Shown here: positions 38,701 through 49,400 of the stretch, one piece after another
Layout: every line of letters starts with the position of its first letter
Numbering within the stretch: the first letter of the stretch is position 1
From: Prosapia bicincta
Lineage: Eukaryota > Arthropoda > Insecta > Hemiptera > Cercopidae
Reading direction: 5' to 3'
DNA: 64,000 bases
Assembly: GCA_036971475.1 (NCBI GenBank)
Contig: JBAIZL010000001.1
Span: forward strand, 144,434,192 to 144,498,191
Made by a program: the position numbers and the translations under genes
The notes under the pieces: generated by a model
Told to the model about the DNA's origin: nothing
Databases searched by the model: none
The model's input: only the letters and a program-made list of their open reading frames with translations

Positions 38701-41700
38701 ACTCTGTGGTTAGGAGATTAATAAAACGTGACCTCTGCTGTGTGGCCGCCTTAGTTGCAAATGCGACAGAAGTTGATAAGCGAAGGGGTGGAAATACATT
38801 GGTTAAAGTAATTTGCCACAACCAACTTTAAGGATTTGTTTTTGTTTCCAGTGGTTCGAAATCTTTTCCTTTTTATTAGTCATTGAACCATAAACAAGAA
38901 AAGTTTCTATATAAACAATTATAAATCGATATTTTTTAAAATTATTAAAAGAAATTTATCCCCAAATTAAACCAAAATGTAGTTTAAATCTCATTCTCTA
39001 AATACATATTGATCATGCACATAATTTTTACATCCTCTCCCATTTATTTATAACAACGACAAAAATATCTTCTGCTTTTACCAATAAGGTATTAAGGGAA
39101 AATGCTGTTCTGACCTTGGTAGAATCTGCCAGAGTGATTAAAAGTTTATGTTCTTATTTTATCCAATAGAATACATGACCAGAAATAGATTATGAGTTTT
39201 AAACTCCCATCTTCTTTACCAGCCTATGAATGGTAAAATATACACACATCAATAGAAATATGAATAAACTCGATATCAGCTGTTCGCAAGAATAACTAGC
39301 CGATTCTAGCCCATTGTTAAAATTACTTTGTTCCTTGTTATTGTTTCTAATCTCGTTGCTTGCGATATAATGATTTCTTCAAACCCCTCTATTATCTGAC
39401 ACTCTCCATTTATATATATTGTACATACTTTCACAAATAGTTGTAAAAAATAGTGCAAATAGTCAGAATTGTGAAATTAGACATTAAAATAGTTATTATT
39501 TATCTAATAATGTTCACATACATTATCACTTATAGTTCAATTGATGTTACTTCAATGTTTTCAAATATTCTTAAACAAATTTAAAAAACGTTACATCCTA
39601 GTAAAATTCCAGCTGTATAGCTACGTATTTGTAATCCAGCTAAAAATATGTTACTTATTATTGTTTATGAATCGTTCCATGCGGTTTGGAAGTATGAGAA
39701 AATATAGGAAAACATCAGCTTCATAAAATATAAACGAAAAAACTTTCACTAAAAACAAAAATGTGTCCAAATCAAAAATATTTTTTCGAACGACAAACAA
39801 TGCTAACAATGGGAAACAAAAGAATAATATACCGTTACTGCCATTTTGCTATACAGATATCTTCAGATAAAACGGCCGTAAATTCTAAACATAAGAAATA
39901 GCAGTAACTTTTTATCTCCGCAATGAAAATAATTTTGCGTCAAGTTATGACTTGTATTTTGCATTAATGACCTCCTATTGTAAGTTGGCTAAAGGATTTT
40001 CCCGTATTTACCTTTAATAAGGTGAATTTCAATAGCTTATGAGTTTATGAAAATTATGTTAAAAGAAATATTACTGATACATCAAAAAACTATTAAGAAT
40101 ATTAATGAAGTTTTGCGAGGAAAAGTTCTGAATTCGATTATAGTCGATGTTAAAACACAACAATATTTATAATATATAGCTTATTGAGTATAAATAGTAT
40201 AATATTCATATGATTTGCATAACAATACACAGTGAGTCAACAAGTGCAAATTCTAATGTGTCGGTAAAAGATAATGTCTTAACAAAGTAGAGAGACCATT
40301 TATCTCAGATGATTCATTTTCATGTTGCACGTTTATAGGCTTTTTTGAGTATATAAGATAATTTTCTAAATATTCGAGTTTAATTTGGAAAATAATTTGC
40401 ATTTAAAATGGCTCCAATTTAAATAATTATAAAATATAAATATTTAAATAATAATATACAAACCATTATATCAATACATTATTTAGAAATGTTACCAAAC
40501 TGATAAAAGTGCGTACGCTATAAATATGAAATGGTCTATACTTATACTCCACTTGAAACATTCTAAAATTAGAAATGTAAGTAAGCTTCAGAATACAAAG
40601 CTTTACATTGGAGACAACGATCCGATTAGATTTTACCATCTATATCAAAGTATTGTAATCCTGATATCATGTTTACTTCTACTATTAAAACTTTTCAAAT
40701 ATTTCTCATAACAAATATTTTACATATTTATAGGTTGGACGCAACGTAGAATGTGCTCATTAAAGAATTCTACGGGGCAGTGATATTGTATTACTTTACT
40801 ATCTTTATAAGTAATGATGGTTATATCTCAAGAGCTCTATAAATTGATACCCTAATGAATGTACTGTTGTAGTAAATGGAAAATGGTTTCTAAAGAGTCC
40901 TTAACCAGTTCTTAAACATCAAGACGCTCCTAAGATTGTTTTCATTTCAAAGAATAATTAAAAAAGTCATTTATTACTGAAAAAGCAAAAGGACACAATC
41001 TGTGGTTCTAGAAGCTAAAATTATTAGCGCACGCACGGAAATCTAATTCTGTTTTAGGCAATATTTAGATACTAGCCTCAGGTGGAAAACCATGATTCTG
41101 TACGTACTTTCCCAGCCTCAATATCTGAGAAAAGTTATTTCACTGTTATATTTTATTTCGTTATATACTGCTCTTATTCTAATTTTAGTTTTTCTCTCAT
41201 AAAGGAGTTTAGACAAAATAAACGGAATAGTATCAAAGAAATCTAAGCAACCTATTACAGTTTTATCAGCTACAATTCAGTTCTCATAATTCGATAAATG
41301 AGAGAAATCACTACTAGAAATACAATAAGTAAAATAAGCATGTGTTACATCATAAAAAAAGCTCTCGCAAATATTTTTTCATTCAAAAACTTTAAAAGCG
41401 TATTAGTGGAGCGGCTAAGTTATTGATAACGAAATTGGTTTTATTCTTTGTTTACAAACTAAAGTGGAACAAATTAGTTTCTTCTACGTAAATTCATATA
41501 CCTTTCGAATTGTTACAGGATACATGTTTTCAAATAAAAATCTTTTCGTTTGAGAAATTGTTAGAAGGGTTTTACAGTTTGTGTAATGACATGAATAGGT
41601 AGATTTTTTACGTGTTGTATGAACAACGTTATCACTGACGAATTAAACTCATATTTCAAATATTCGATTAAAGAAATAGGAAGTAATTATCTAAAAAAAC

Positions 41701-43112
41701 TTGATAGGAAGCTAGGTAAAGTATCTGAACCTCCTGTTATTGTAACTGGAGTATAGCGTCCATTGATTACTGACGGTTAACAACTGAGACAATCGAGAAA
41801 TGTTTGGACATTGATTGAGTTACAGAGATGCAATTATTTTAGATCGCTAACCCATTAGTGGGTAACTCACCTTATTTCGTGAAGTATCATTAACGGACAG
41901 ATATACTGAAATGAATACGACACCGGTATTCAAATACAAAATATTGAAATTGATCTCAATTACTAGAAAATCTATTATATATATTTACTTTTGAATAACA
42001 AATATATCTTCTATATTTCTATAGCAACAAATTATAAAATATAAAATGTGTAAATCTATAAAACGAAAAAATTTTGTTTAAATATTTCTGGAATAAACTT
42101 TAAATATGTATTTGCAAAAATAATGTGAAAATCTACACACCAATAACCTTATAATCTCAAAACAGTAATTTACATCCTTACGTTCTTGCATGTAATAATG
42201 TAAGAAATGTGATAGATTGCCAGATTTTTGTTATTACAAACTTTAATAGTCCGTATTGAAATAATTAGACTCAAAGTTTCTTAAGCCATTAATATTTTTA
42301 TTTCACACCAATTTCATTCATGTTTAACCTGTGTTTTATAGAATTAGAAAAGTGTATGAAATATTTAAGTAAGATACAATATGTCTTTGTAAAGACATTT
42401 TGTATTAAACCAAATATAAAATAACTTCTTAACATATATGTACATTAGGTCGGAGAAGAACTCACGATTAGCAGGATTATATATGCTGCTTTTCCATGCA
42501 TACAAAGTTTTATTATACCTCAGAGAGGGTGATTTTCAACTAAGTTGTAATACTTAACTGAGGGATAACTGAAGAGTAATTCATATATAATGGTTTTCAA
42601 GGTTAATGACAGATCACAGAACAATTCATGTTTTGACAATTACATTCTCCCTGTCGACCTTCTGTCCTAAATATCTTTTCAAGATCTCAAAAATTATTAT
42701 TTTTTAATATTGAACAATTATTTGCAGTTTACAACATTCATAGAAAATACTTTGAGCATAATTACAATCAAATATTCCATTATTCCTATTGAATATTATT
42801 ATTTACGTGCCAATCTGCACTACTAGACAAGTCAAAGTTAAATCGTAGTTAATGCAAACAATTCACAGATACATACTTAAACTTTTCAATACTTACTATT
42901 CACCGATTATCTTTTAAATATTAAACAACTTCAACCAATTTAATACAATCAATAACTAGGTAGATACAAAAATATATACTAAAATGTTAAAGTTCACCTA
43001 TCTTCTCTATCAAAGATTCATATCCAGAGTAAAATCATGTGTTCGCCTGTGATCAATCATTAACCTTAAACACATTAAATATTTATTAACAGATACAAAT
43101 AAAGTTTATAAG
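35712..43112. other. Long AT-rich region with one duplicated segment
   Basis: No gene was recognised. The segment 38230-38390 (CATCTGCTAC ... TGACCTCTGCTCTGTGGCC ... GCAAATACGACAG ... AAAAGTAATTTCC) is echoed at 38690-38825 (CATCTGTTAC ... TGACCTCTGCTGTGTGGCC ... GCAAATGCGACAG ... AAAGTAATTTGCC). These are probably two diverged copies of a dispersed repeat. Elsewhere only chance frames are visible. Confidence 0.45.
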
Positions 43113-43470
43113 TAGGGACGGGGTGCCTTTATCCCCCCAATGAGAGAGCAGTATTTGTTACCCCCACCACCAGCTAAGCCCCGCCCCTAGAGGTTGATTG
43201 GTGTGCTGGATCGGGAGGGCCATTTTGTTTTGGTGTAAGCCCTGCCCTGGAGGGCCATTTTGTTCTGGTGACGTTTGAAGATGAAAAAATATAAATGCGT
43301 ATTGGGGAATGGAACCGTGGACGTTTGGTTTGCTGGCGTGTGACGCTAGCGACTGAGCTACGATGTAGTCAGTTGTGTGTTGTGGTTAGATGTAGGTAGA
43401 AGTATGTCGTGAGTGTTGGATGTTGGTTTGGTTGTATGAAATAAGAGTAAAACGTGTATTTGTATAAGAA
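43113..43470. repeat. GC-rich block with internal repeats, candidate element terminus or SINE
   Basis: Rich in CCCC/GGGG, in sharp contrast to the AT-rich left flank. Contains a duplicated GGGCCATTTTGTTNTGGTG (about 43217-43236 and 43250-43270). The start AGTAGGG would suit a Polinton terminus (5'-AG). The tRNA-like boxes inside argue for a SINE instead. Undecided. Confidence 0.4.
43303..43368 (-). other. tRNA-like sequence with A and B boxes
   Basis: On the - strand TAGCTCAGTCG (A box, + coordinates 43350-43360) is followed 33 nt later by GGTTCCATTCC (B box, 43306-43316), the RNA polymerase III internal promoter layout. I could not form a convincing acceptor or anticodon stem, so it is more likely a tRNA-derived SINE head or pseudo-tRNA than a working tRNA gene. 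Confidence 0.4.
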
Positions 43471-43588
43471 TAAATATTTTTATTGTGTTAAGAATATAAT
43501 TATAAATACAGGATTATACATAAAATATAAATCTGGGAATTGACAGAATTTAGAGGGGAGACTTGATTAACTATGATATTTTGCACAA

Positions 43589-45017
43589 TCATTCCATGTT
43601 CAGAAATAGTCGGCAGCGTCTGTCTGCGGGTTTCCGGCATATGGGGCACCTCTGCACCCTTTCCGCACACTCCCTGCAATAAACGTGACCGCAGGGTATG
43701 ATGGCAGTGCATGGTGGTCGTTCTAAGCAGACAGTGCAGTCTGCTATACGGTAGCCACTGTTTCCTACAATCTGCTCTTCTGATGTTCTCTGTTTCAACA
43801 TACAAAACAAAGAAGATAATTTTCTTGTAAATGAATAGCATAAATATCAGGTTTTACAAATTGTAACACTTACGACTACGCCTGAAGGGATTCGATCGGC
43901 CATTATCGCCGCCGCTTCAGCGACAGCCACTCTTCTTCGACCCTCTTCGAGTAGCTTATGTAGATCGCTCATCATTATCCGCCATACGCCGACCGCATAG
44001 AAATTTTCCTCGTATCCATCTCTTTGAAACGCTGCCTCTAAGTCCGCTACGAGTCTTTTTAGTATCTGCAGTGCATCAGCCGATACTCTACGAGCTGCAG
44101 TTGCCCGTGCGTTTCCCACAGCCGTCTAAGAAAATTAATTAGAAATGAAATTCAATTATAATCCTCTGATATTACTGCTATTATCATCGTACAATAAAAC
44201 TTACTGAATATTGAGGAGGATACCGTGTCCTACTTCCTAAGCAAAGGAAACAGTCGATACGGGAATGCTCGAGTCCTTGTATGTGCTTTAGTTCCTCATC
44301 TAGTTCCCCGAATAAGAAGCTCGATCTCTGAGTCTATTTACAACGTGGTCTAATATTGCAGCCTATAAAATACAATGTATTAGTAATGAGCAAATAAGAA
44401 TATAACAGTAATAATTTATTAAGAATACAATAATCACCGGCGTTGGGTGGTCGGTGTTGCTACGATCAGTCAAAGGCTCTCTGGTTCTAGAAGGTGTGTT
44501 TGTTCCCTGAAAGAAAAAAACGCTTATTAGATGAAACTGTTAATAATCTAAATTGTTTGGAAACGGTAAAGGCAGTTCATTAATAATCACCGATGTTGGG
44601 TGGGCGGTGTTGCTACGATCAGTCAAAGGTACTCTAGGAGGAGTCGTAATGTTTGTTTCCTGAAAGAAAAAAGCTTATTAGATATGAAAATGAAACTGTT
44701 AATAATTTAAATTATTTATAATTACCTGTGACGGAGTCTCCCCGCTATGATCAACTATCGATTGGCGTCTATAGTACGGTGTCCATGTAACCCCATGTAA
44801 TATTGATGGGCTACGTCTGTTACGATCGATTTCGTTAGCATGATTATCTAATTCTTCCCAAATGCCCGTTTCATCGTAGCCAGAATCATCGTTGTTTGTT
44901 GTGTCATTAGACTGAAAACCAATGAAAAATTGCAATAACGAAACATAAAAACTTTAACAAAAAAAAAAGAACACACTATTTCATACTCACCTCTGATTGA
45001 TTACGTCTATCGGTCAT
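43589..45017 (-). CDS. Seven-exon RING-finger gene with a duplicated exon and a 1-nt gap
   Basis: Exons on the - strand: 45017-44991 (ATG, 9 codons), 44911-44726 (62), 44659-44591 (23), 44506-44438 (23), 44362-44205 (158 nt), 44125-43874 (84), 43789-43589 (66 codons plus stop). All introns are phase 0, begin GT (GTGAGT, GTAATT, GTGATT, GTGATT, GTAAGT, GTAAGT) and end AG. Exons 3 and 4 are tandem duplicates (both contain LTDRSNT). Exon 5 needs one more base to be a whole number of codons, and its frame changes near 44320, so it has lost 1 nt or holds an error. The last exon encodes a C3HC4 RING (CTVCLERP, PCGHVYCRECA, CPIC), suggesting an E3 ubiquitin ligase. No BIR was seen. It is probably element-borne because it lies between the possible terminus and the viral genes. 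An AATAAA on the - strand near 43475 could end the transcript. A TTTCAG acceptor just before the ATG hints at a further 5' leader exon. Confidence 0.7.
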
Positions 45018-45088
45018 CGTGTTTCTGAAATAAATCGATAATTTTTGAAATAAATTAAGTATTTGTTTAAAAAGAGTATTCGTTAATC

Positions 45089-45425
45089 AAGTCAGCTCCC
45101 CCCGTGGGATGAACTCTAATAGTTCGCCCCAGTGAAAACAGCTCCAGCCACGCTGTAATCAGTGGTGACCACTCCATTAATATATGTCACCCCCTTGAAA
45201 ATAAATTTACCGTCGTATTTCCATTATCACCATGTCTTACCGACATTTCTCCAACTCCAGAAGAATCTTTCTCTATAGCAGTATCGTTTCGGAAAAAGTA
45301 GTCTTTTTTATATCGTCAGTCAACTTGAACAGATGAACGGTTGTTACGAGCACAGATAATACAGTATTCTTTATTCAACGCCCAACGACTTTAAAGGCAC
45401 CAAAATTCGCTCGTAAACCGGAACC
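45089..45425 (-). pseudogene. Degraded tandem copy of the 106-aa gene and its 3' hairpins
   Basis: Copy of 45432-45835 in the same orientation. It includes the 3' hairpin region (45106-45130 and the AGTGGTGACCACT palindrome) and the coding end, with several deletions that break the frame. It is a tandem duplication in which one copy decayed. Confidence 0.8.
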
Positions 45426-45444
45426 GCTCAAGCCAGCTCCCCGT

Positions 45445-45512
45445 GGGACGAACTCTAAGAGTTCGTCCCAGTGAAAACAGCTCCAGCCACGCTGTAATCA
45501 GTGGTGACCACT
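45445..45512 (-). terminator. Two perfect palindromes downstream of the 106-aa gene
   Basis: 45445-45469 has 12-bp arms (GGGACGAACTCT / AGAGTTCGTCCC) around one base. 45500-45512 has 6-bp arms (AGTGGT / ACCACT) around one base. Both lie just 3' of the stop at 45551 and recur, slightly mutated, after the decayed copy. They could be RNA hairpins that shape the transcript end; this role is inferred from position only. Confidence 0.5.
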
Positions 45513-45550
45513 CCATTAAAATATGTCACCCCCTTGAAAATAAATACGAT

Positions 45551-45871
45551 TTACGGCCGTATTTCCATTATCACCGTCTTACCGACATGACGTGTAATGA
45601 CAAATTTGCATTTCTCCAACTCCGGAAGATCGGAATCTTTCACTATCGCTGTATACCGTTTCGGAAAAAAAGTAGTCTTTTTTATATCGTCGTCATCAAA
45701 GTCAACCTGAATAGACGAGCCATGAACGGTTGTTACGAGTTTCGCACAGATAATGCCGTATTCTTTGTTCAACGCCAACGACTTTAACGACACCAAAATT
45801 CGCTCGTAAACCGGAACCGCATTGAACCGGTTAACTGTCGAATTTTTGGAGAGCTGACTTGCAGTATTCAT
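45551..45871 (-). CDS. Small conserved Polinton protein, possibly ssDNA-binding
   Basis: 106 codons from the first ATG at 45871; the frame upstream has no ATG, so the hydrophobic extension to 45910 is not a signal peptide. Core: VPVYERILVSLKSLALNKEYGI, VTTVHGSSIQVDF, FFPKRYTAIV. The pattern of a Leu-x-Leu-x-Lys start, a beta-rich centre and an F(F/L)P(K/R)R(Y/F) motif is one I associate with small Polinton proteins found near polB. A nucleic-acid-binding (OB-like) role is a guess. It is transcribed leftwards from a TATA/TCAGT promoter, divergent from polB. A decayed duplicate lies at 45089-45425. Confidence 0.6.
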   Translation of the reverse strand: MNTASQLSKNSTVNRFNAVPVYERILVSLKSLALNKEYGIICAKLVTTVHGSSIQVDFDDDDIKKTTFFPKRYTAIVKDSDLPELEKCKFVITRHVGKTVIMEIRP

Positions 45872-45920
45872 AATTAAGATAAAACACACACACAACGCAC
45901 CTAACTGCAAAGCGCTGAAG

Positions 45921-45956
45921 ACTGATGCTCTCTGTATGTTGGTACCGGCTTATATA
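45921..45956 (-). promoter_or_regulatory. Promoter with TATA box and TCAGT initiator (leftward)
   Basis: On the - strand TATATAAG (45956-45949) is followed by TCAGT (45925-45921), with 31 nt between the starts of the two motifs. This is the spacing expected for TATA box and arthropod-type initiator. It drives the 106-aa gene. Confidence 0.65.
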
Positions 45957-46027
45957 CTGTGCAACTCCCCACGCGTCCTTTGTGTAGTTCCCATGACGTA
46001 GTTGCCCAAAGCGGCTGTGTCACGCAA

Positions 46028-46212
46028 CGGAAAGTTTAGAAATCATTGACCTTTTCCCACACTCGAGGTTGTACCGTGTGAAATCGTTGAACTTTCACTC
46101 CCACTCGCGGTCGTGCAGTGAAAGGATTAGAAATCGCTGACCTACTTTCACTCCTACTCGCGGTCGTGCAGTGAATGGATTAGAAATCGCTGGCCTATGT
46201 CTCCCACTCTAA
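46028..46212. repeat. Tandem repeat of about 52 bp between divergent promoters
   Basis: About 3.5 units beginning AAATCGCTGACC or variants and containing ACTCGCGGTCGTGCAGTGAA. Unit 2 holds an 8-bp dyad (CTTTCACT ... AGTGAAAG). Lying between the leftward and rightward promoters, it is a candidate enhancer or replication origin. Confidence 0.65.
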
Positions 46213-46221
46213 ACAGGTTGC

Positions 46222-46253
46222 TATATAAACCCGTATATTACAGGTAGGACAGT
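46222..46253 (+). promoter_or_regulatory. polB promoter: TATA box and CAGT initiator
   Basis: TATATAA at 46222-46228 and CAGT at 46250-46253, spaced 28 nt. The leader after it (46254-46325) is duplicated at about 46340-46415 (GGTCTCATTC.GACTGCAAAG followed by AGGTAAGTGTGATTG). Each copy includes a strong GTAAGT donor-like site, so a spliced or alternative leader is possible. Confidence 0.6.
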
Positions 46254-46441
46254 ATACTCCGGTCTCATTCAGACTGCAAAGAGGTAAGTGTGATTGTTAT
46301 TCTATCTCTGTTTCTAATAAACAGTTAGCTATATAACAGTTAGCACAGTATACTCGGGTCTCATTCTGACTGCAAAGAGGTAAGTGTGATTGTTATCCTA
46401 TCTCTGTTTCTAATTTGACTTCTTAAAATAAAACCTATATT

Positions 46442-49400
46442 ATGGCCGTGTATATTTTTTCTAATGTGCAAACCTATGTAAAGAAATTCCGTTTATACGG
46501 GAATAAAATTGTTTTTAAATTCAATACACCCCCTGAAGGTGTAGGAGAGATTGAATGGGTTAGACAGGGACTTCAAGAGTTGGTTGAATCTGTGACTAGG
46601 GGTACAACAGACGAAGATCGACTTGGTTTTACTATGACTAGCATAAACTTTAAGAATCGTACACCTGGGTACGTAGCCTTCAGACCTGCTTCGGAAATAA
46701 CGTCAGACACGCTTTGGAGCGTTTTTGGCGGAATAGTCCAGAGTAACGCTGAGGGATTTATGTCAGGTGATACCTTCCAGGTATCGTGTACCAAGGTTAG
46801 AGTACCTGTAGGCCGGGGTCGACGTAGGCGTGGGATTTACAATAACTTTGACGAAGAGTGTCACAGCAGAACGGGAATCGTTGTAATTAAAAATAAAGAT
46901 GCTTTGTGTTTGCCTTGTGCTCTTGTGGTTGGCATTGCTCGGGCGCAAAATGACAAAGAATATAAAGCTATAATACAGAACAAAGGTAAACGTCAGACCG
47001 TTAGGGCACAGCAACTAATGGCTGACGCTAATGTAGAAATTACCGAGTCAGGTGCCGGTGTGAATGAGTTACAAGCGTTTCAAAATCATTTGACAGAATA
47101 TAAAATCACGGTGTACAGTTACGGTAGTAGAGGTAGGCATGTGTTATTTGAAGGTAATGTGAACAATCCCAAGTATAAAATAAATTTGCTATTTCACAAG
47201 TCCCATTTTAATGTGATTACCAGTTTAACTGGCGCGTTTGCGTGTCAATTCTACTGTGAAGCATGTCGAACACCATACAACACTTTAGGCAAACACAGAT
47301 GTTCAGCTATCTGTTATTCTTGTAAACGGTCTCCGCCGTGTGTGCTAGACGACAACGGAGGTATTCAATGCGGTGACTGTAACCGTCACTTTATGAACCA
47401 GCAATGTTACAACACACATTCCGTAAGCGTTTGCAAGTATATTAGAAAATGTTTAATGTGTGAGAAGGTAATATTTACTCTAGATCGTAAAACCACACAT
47501 CAGTGTGGAGAGGTTTATTGTAAAATGTGCTTAGAGTACAAACCGGCTAACCATCGGTGTTACATGAAAATCAATACACAAAAGCCTCCAGTTAAAGATT
47601 TCATGTTTCTATTTTTCGACCTGGAAACGCGTCAAGACGAAGTCCTTGATAGCACTCACGTGCACAGGGTAAACTTATGCATTTCTCAACAGTACTGTTG
47701 GAAATGCGTAAATGGCGAACGTTGCCGTAATTGTACGCCACGAACTCGTGTTTTTAAAGAGAGTCCAGTTGAAGGGTTCATGGCCTACATAATGGATGCG
47801 CGTAAAACGTTTAAAAAGGTGTGCGTTATCGCTCATAATGGACAGGCATTTGATTTCCAATTCCTTTTGAAATACGTTCTGGAAGAAACTCAGTTTACAC
47901 CTGAATTGATAATGCGTGGAACTAGGATTATAAAGATGGAGATCGATAACATAAAGTTTATTGATTCTCTAAACTATATGCCAATGGCATTGTCTAAACT
48001 CCCTGAAGCGTTCGACCTACCTCCCGAAAAAAAGAAGGGTTACTTTCCCCACCTTTTCAACACAGTGGCCAATGAAAATTATGTAGGTCCTATTCCAGCA
48101 AAGGAATACTACTGTCCTGACACAATGTTCGAAAAGAACAATACAAAATTCTTACAGTGGTACGATGAACAGGTCTCCAACGGTTATGTATTCAATTTTC
48201 AAAGGGAAATATTCGAATATTGCCTCTCTGATGTTGATATATTAGCTCAAGCCTGTATAAAGTTTCGTGCTTCGTTCTTGCAGGAATGCAATGTAGATCC
48301 GTTTCTCGAGGCCGTCACTATTGCTAGCGCGTGTAGCCTAGCGTTCAGAAGAAATTTTCTCAAGCCAAACACAATAGGCATACTGCCAAAGAATGGATAC
48401 AGACTCGTCGATAAGCAGTCCACCATTGCTCTACAGTGGCTCGCATGGATCGAAGACCAGAAAGGCTATCGACTGGAGCATGCTGGTAGAGGTCGTGAAA
48501 TTAAAGTAGATGGTATAAAGGTCGACGGACTATGTGACCAAACGAAGACCGTATATGAATTTCACGGCTGTTACTGGCACGGATGTCCAAACTGTTACAC
48601 ATTTGGGCGTGATTCACCTCTAATCGACGACCCGTCAGACACTCATAGTGCTCGACTGACCAGGACTAAAGCTAAGACGGCTAAGTTGTCCCGTCATTAT
48701 AATGTTGTCGAGTTGTGGGAGTGTGAATTTTATAGGATGAAAAAAATAAACAAAAGGATGGCATACCTTGATTCCCACCCTCTAATACATCTCACACCAC
48801 TAAACCCTCGAGATGCGTTTTTCGGCGGTCGTACGGGGAATGTAAAATCGTACCATATGTGTCAGGAGAACGAGAAGATTCGGTACATTGATGTTTGTTC
48901 CTTGTACCCCTGGGTGTGTAAGTACCGAGAATATCCGATAGGACATCCGCAAATACACGTCGGTAATAATGAGTGTAGAGCCGCAGGAATGTCTGCTGAC
49001 GGCCTCCTGAAATGTACAGTCCTACCTCCTCGGGATTTGTATCATCCAGTGCTGCCGGTCAGGATGAACGATAAATTGATGTTCATCCTATGCCGTACAT
49101 GTGGTGAGAACCTTATACCTGGAGACTGTACTCACTCTCTTGACGAACGGACGTTGACAGGAACATGGACTATGGACGAGATACGCAAAGCTGTGCAGAA
49201 AGGTTACGTGATATTGGAAATGTATGAGCTCTGGCAATACGAAATGGCTTCATTTGACAAAGGGAACGGACTGTTTACCGACTATATTAATAAATTTTTA
49301 AAAATAAAGCAGGAGGCTTCAGGTTACCCAGAGTGGTGTCGTACTGAACAAGACAAAATAGACTATGTCCAAAGCTATTTCGACAACGAGGGGGTTAGAC

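Noticed and set aside
43303..43368. Functional tRNA gene
   Set aside because: A and B boxes are present but acceptor and anticodon stems do not form convincingly; kept only as tRNA-like.
45872..45910. Signal peptide on the small conserved protein
   Set aside because: The hydrophobic stretch precedes the first ATG (45871) and starts at TTG.
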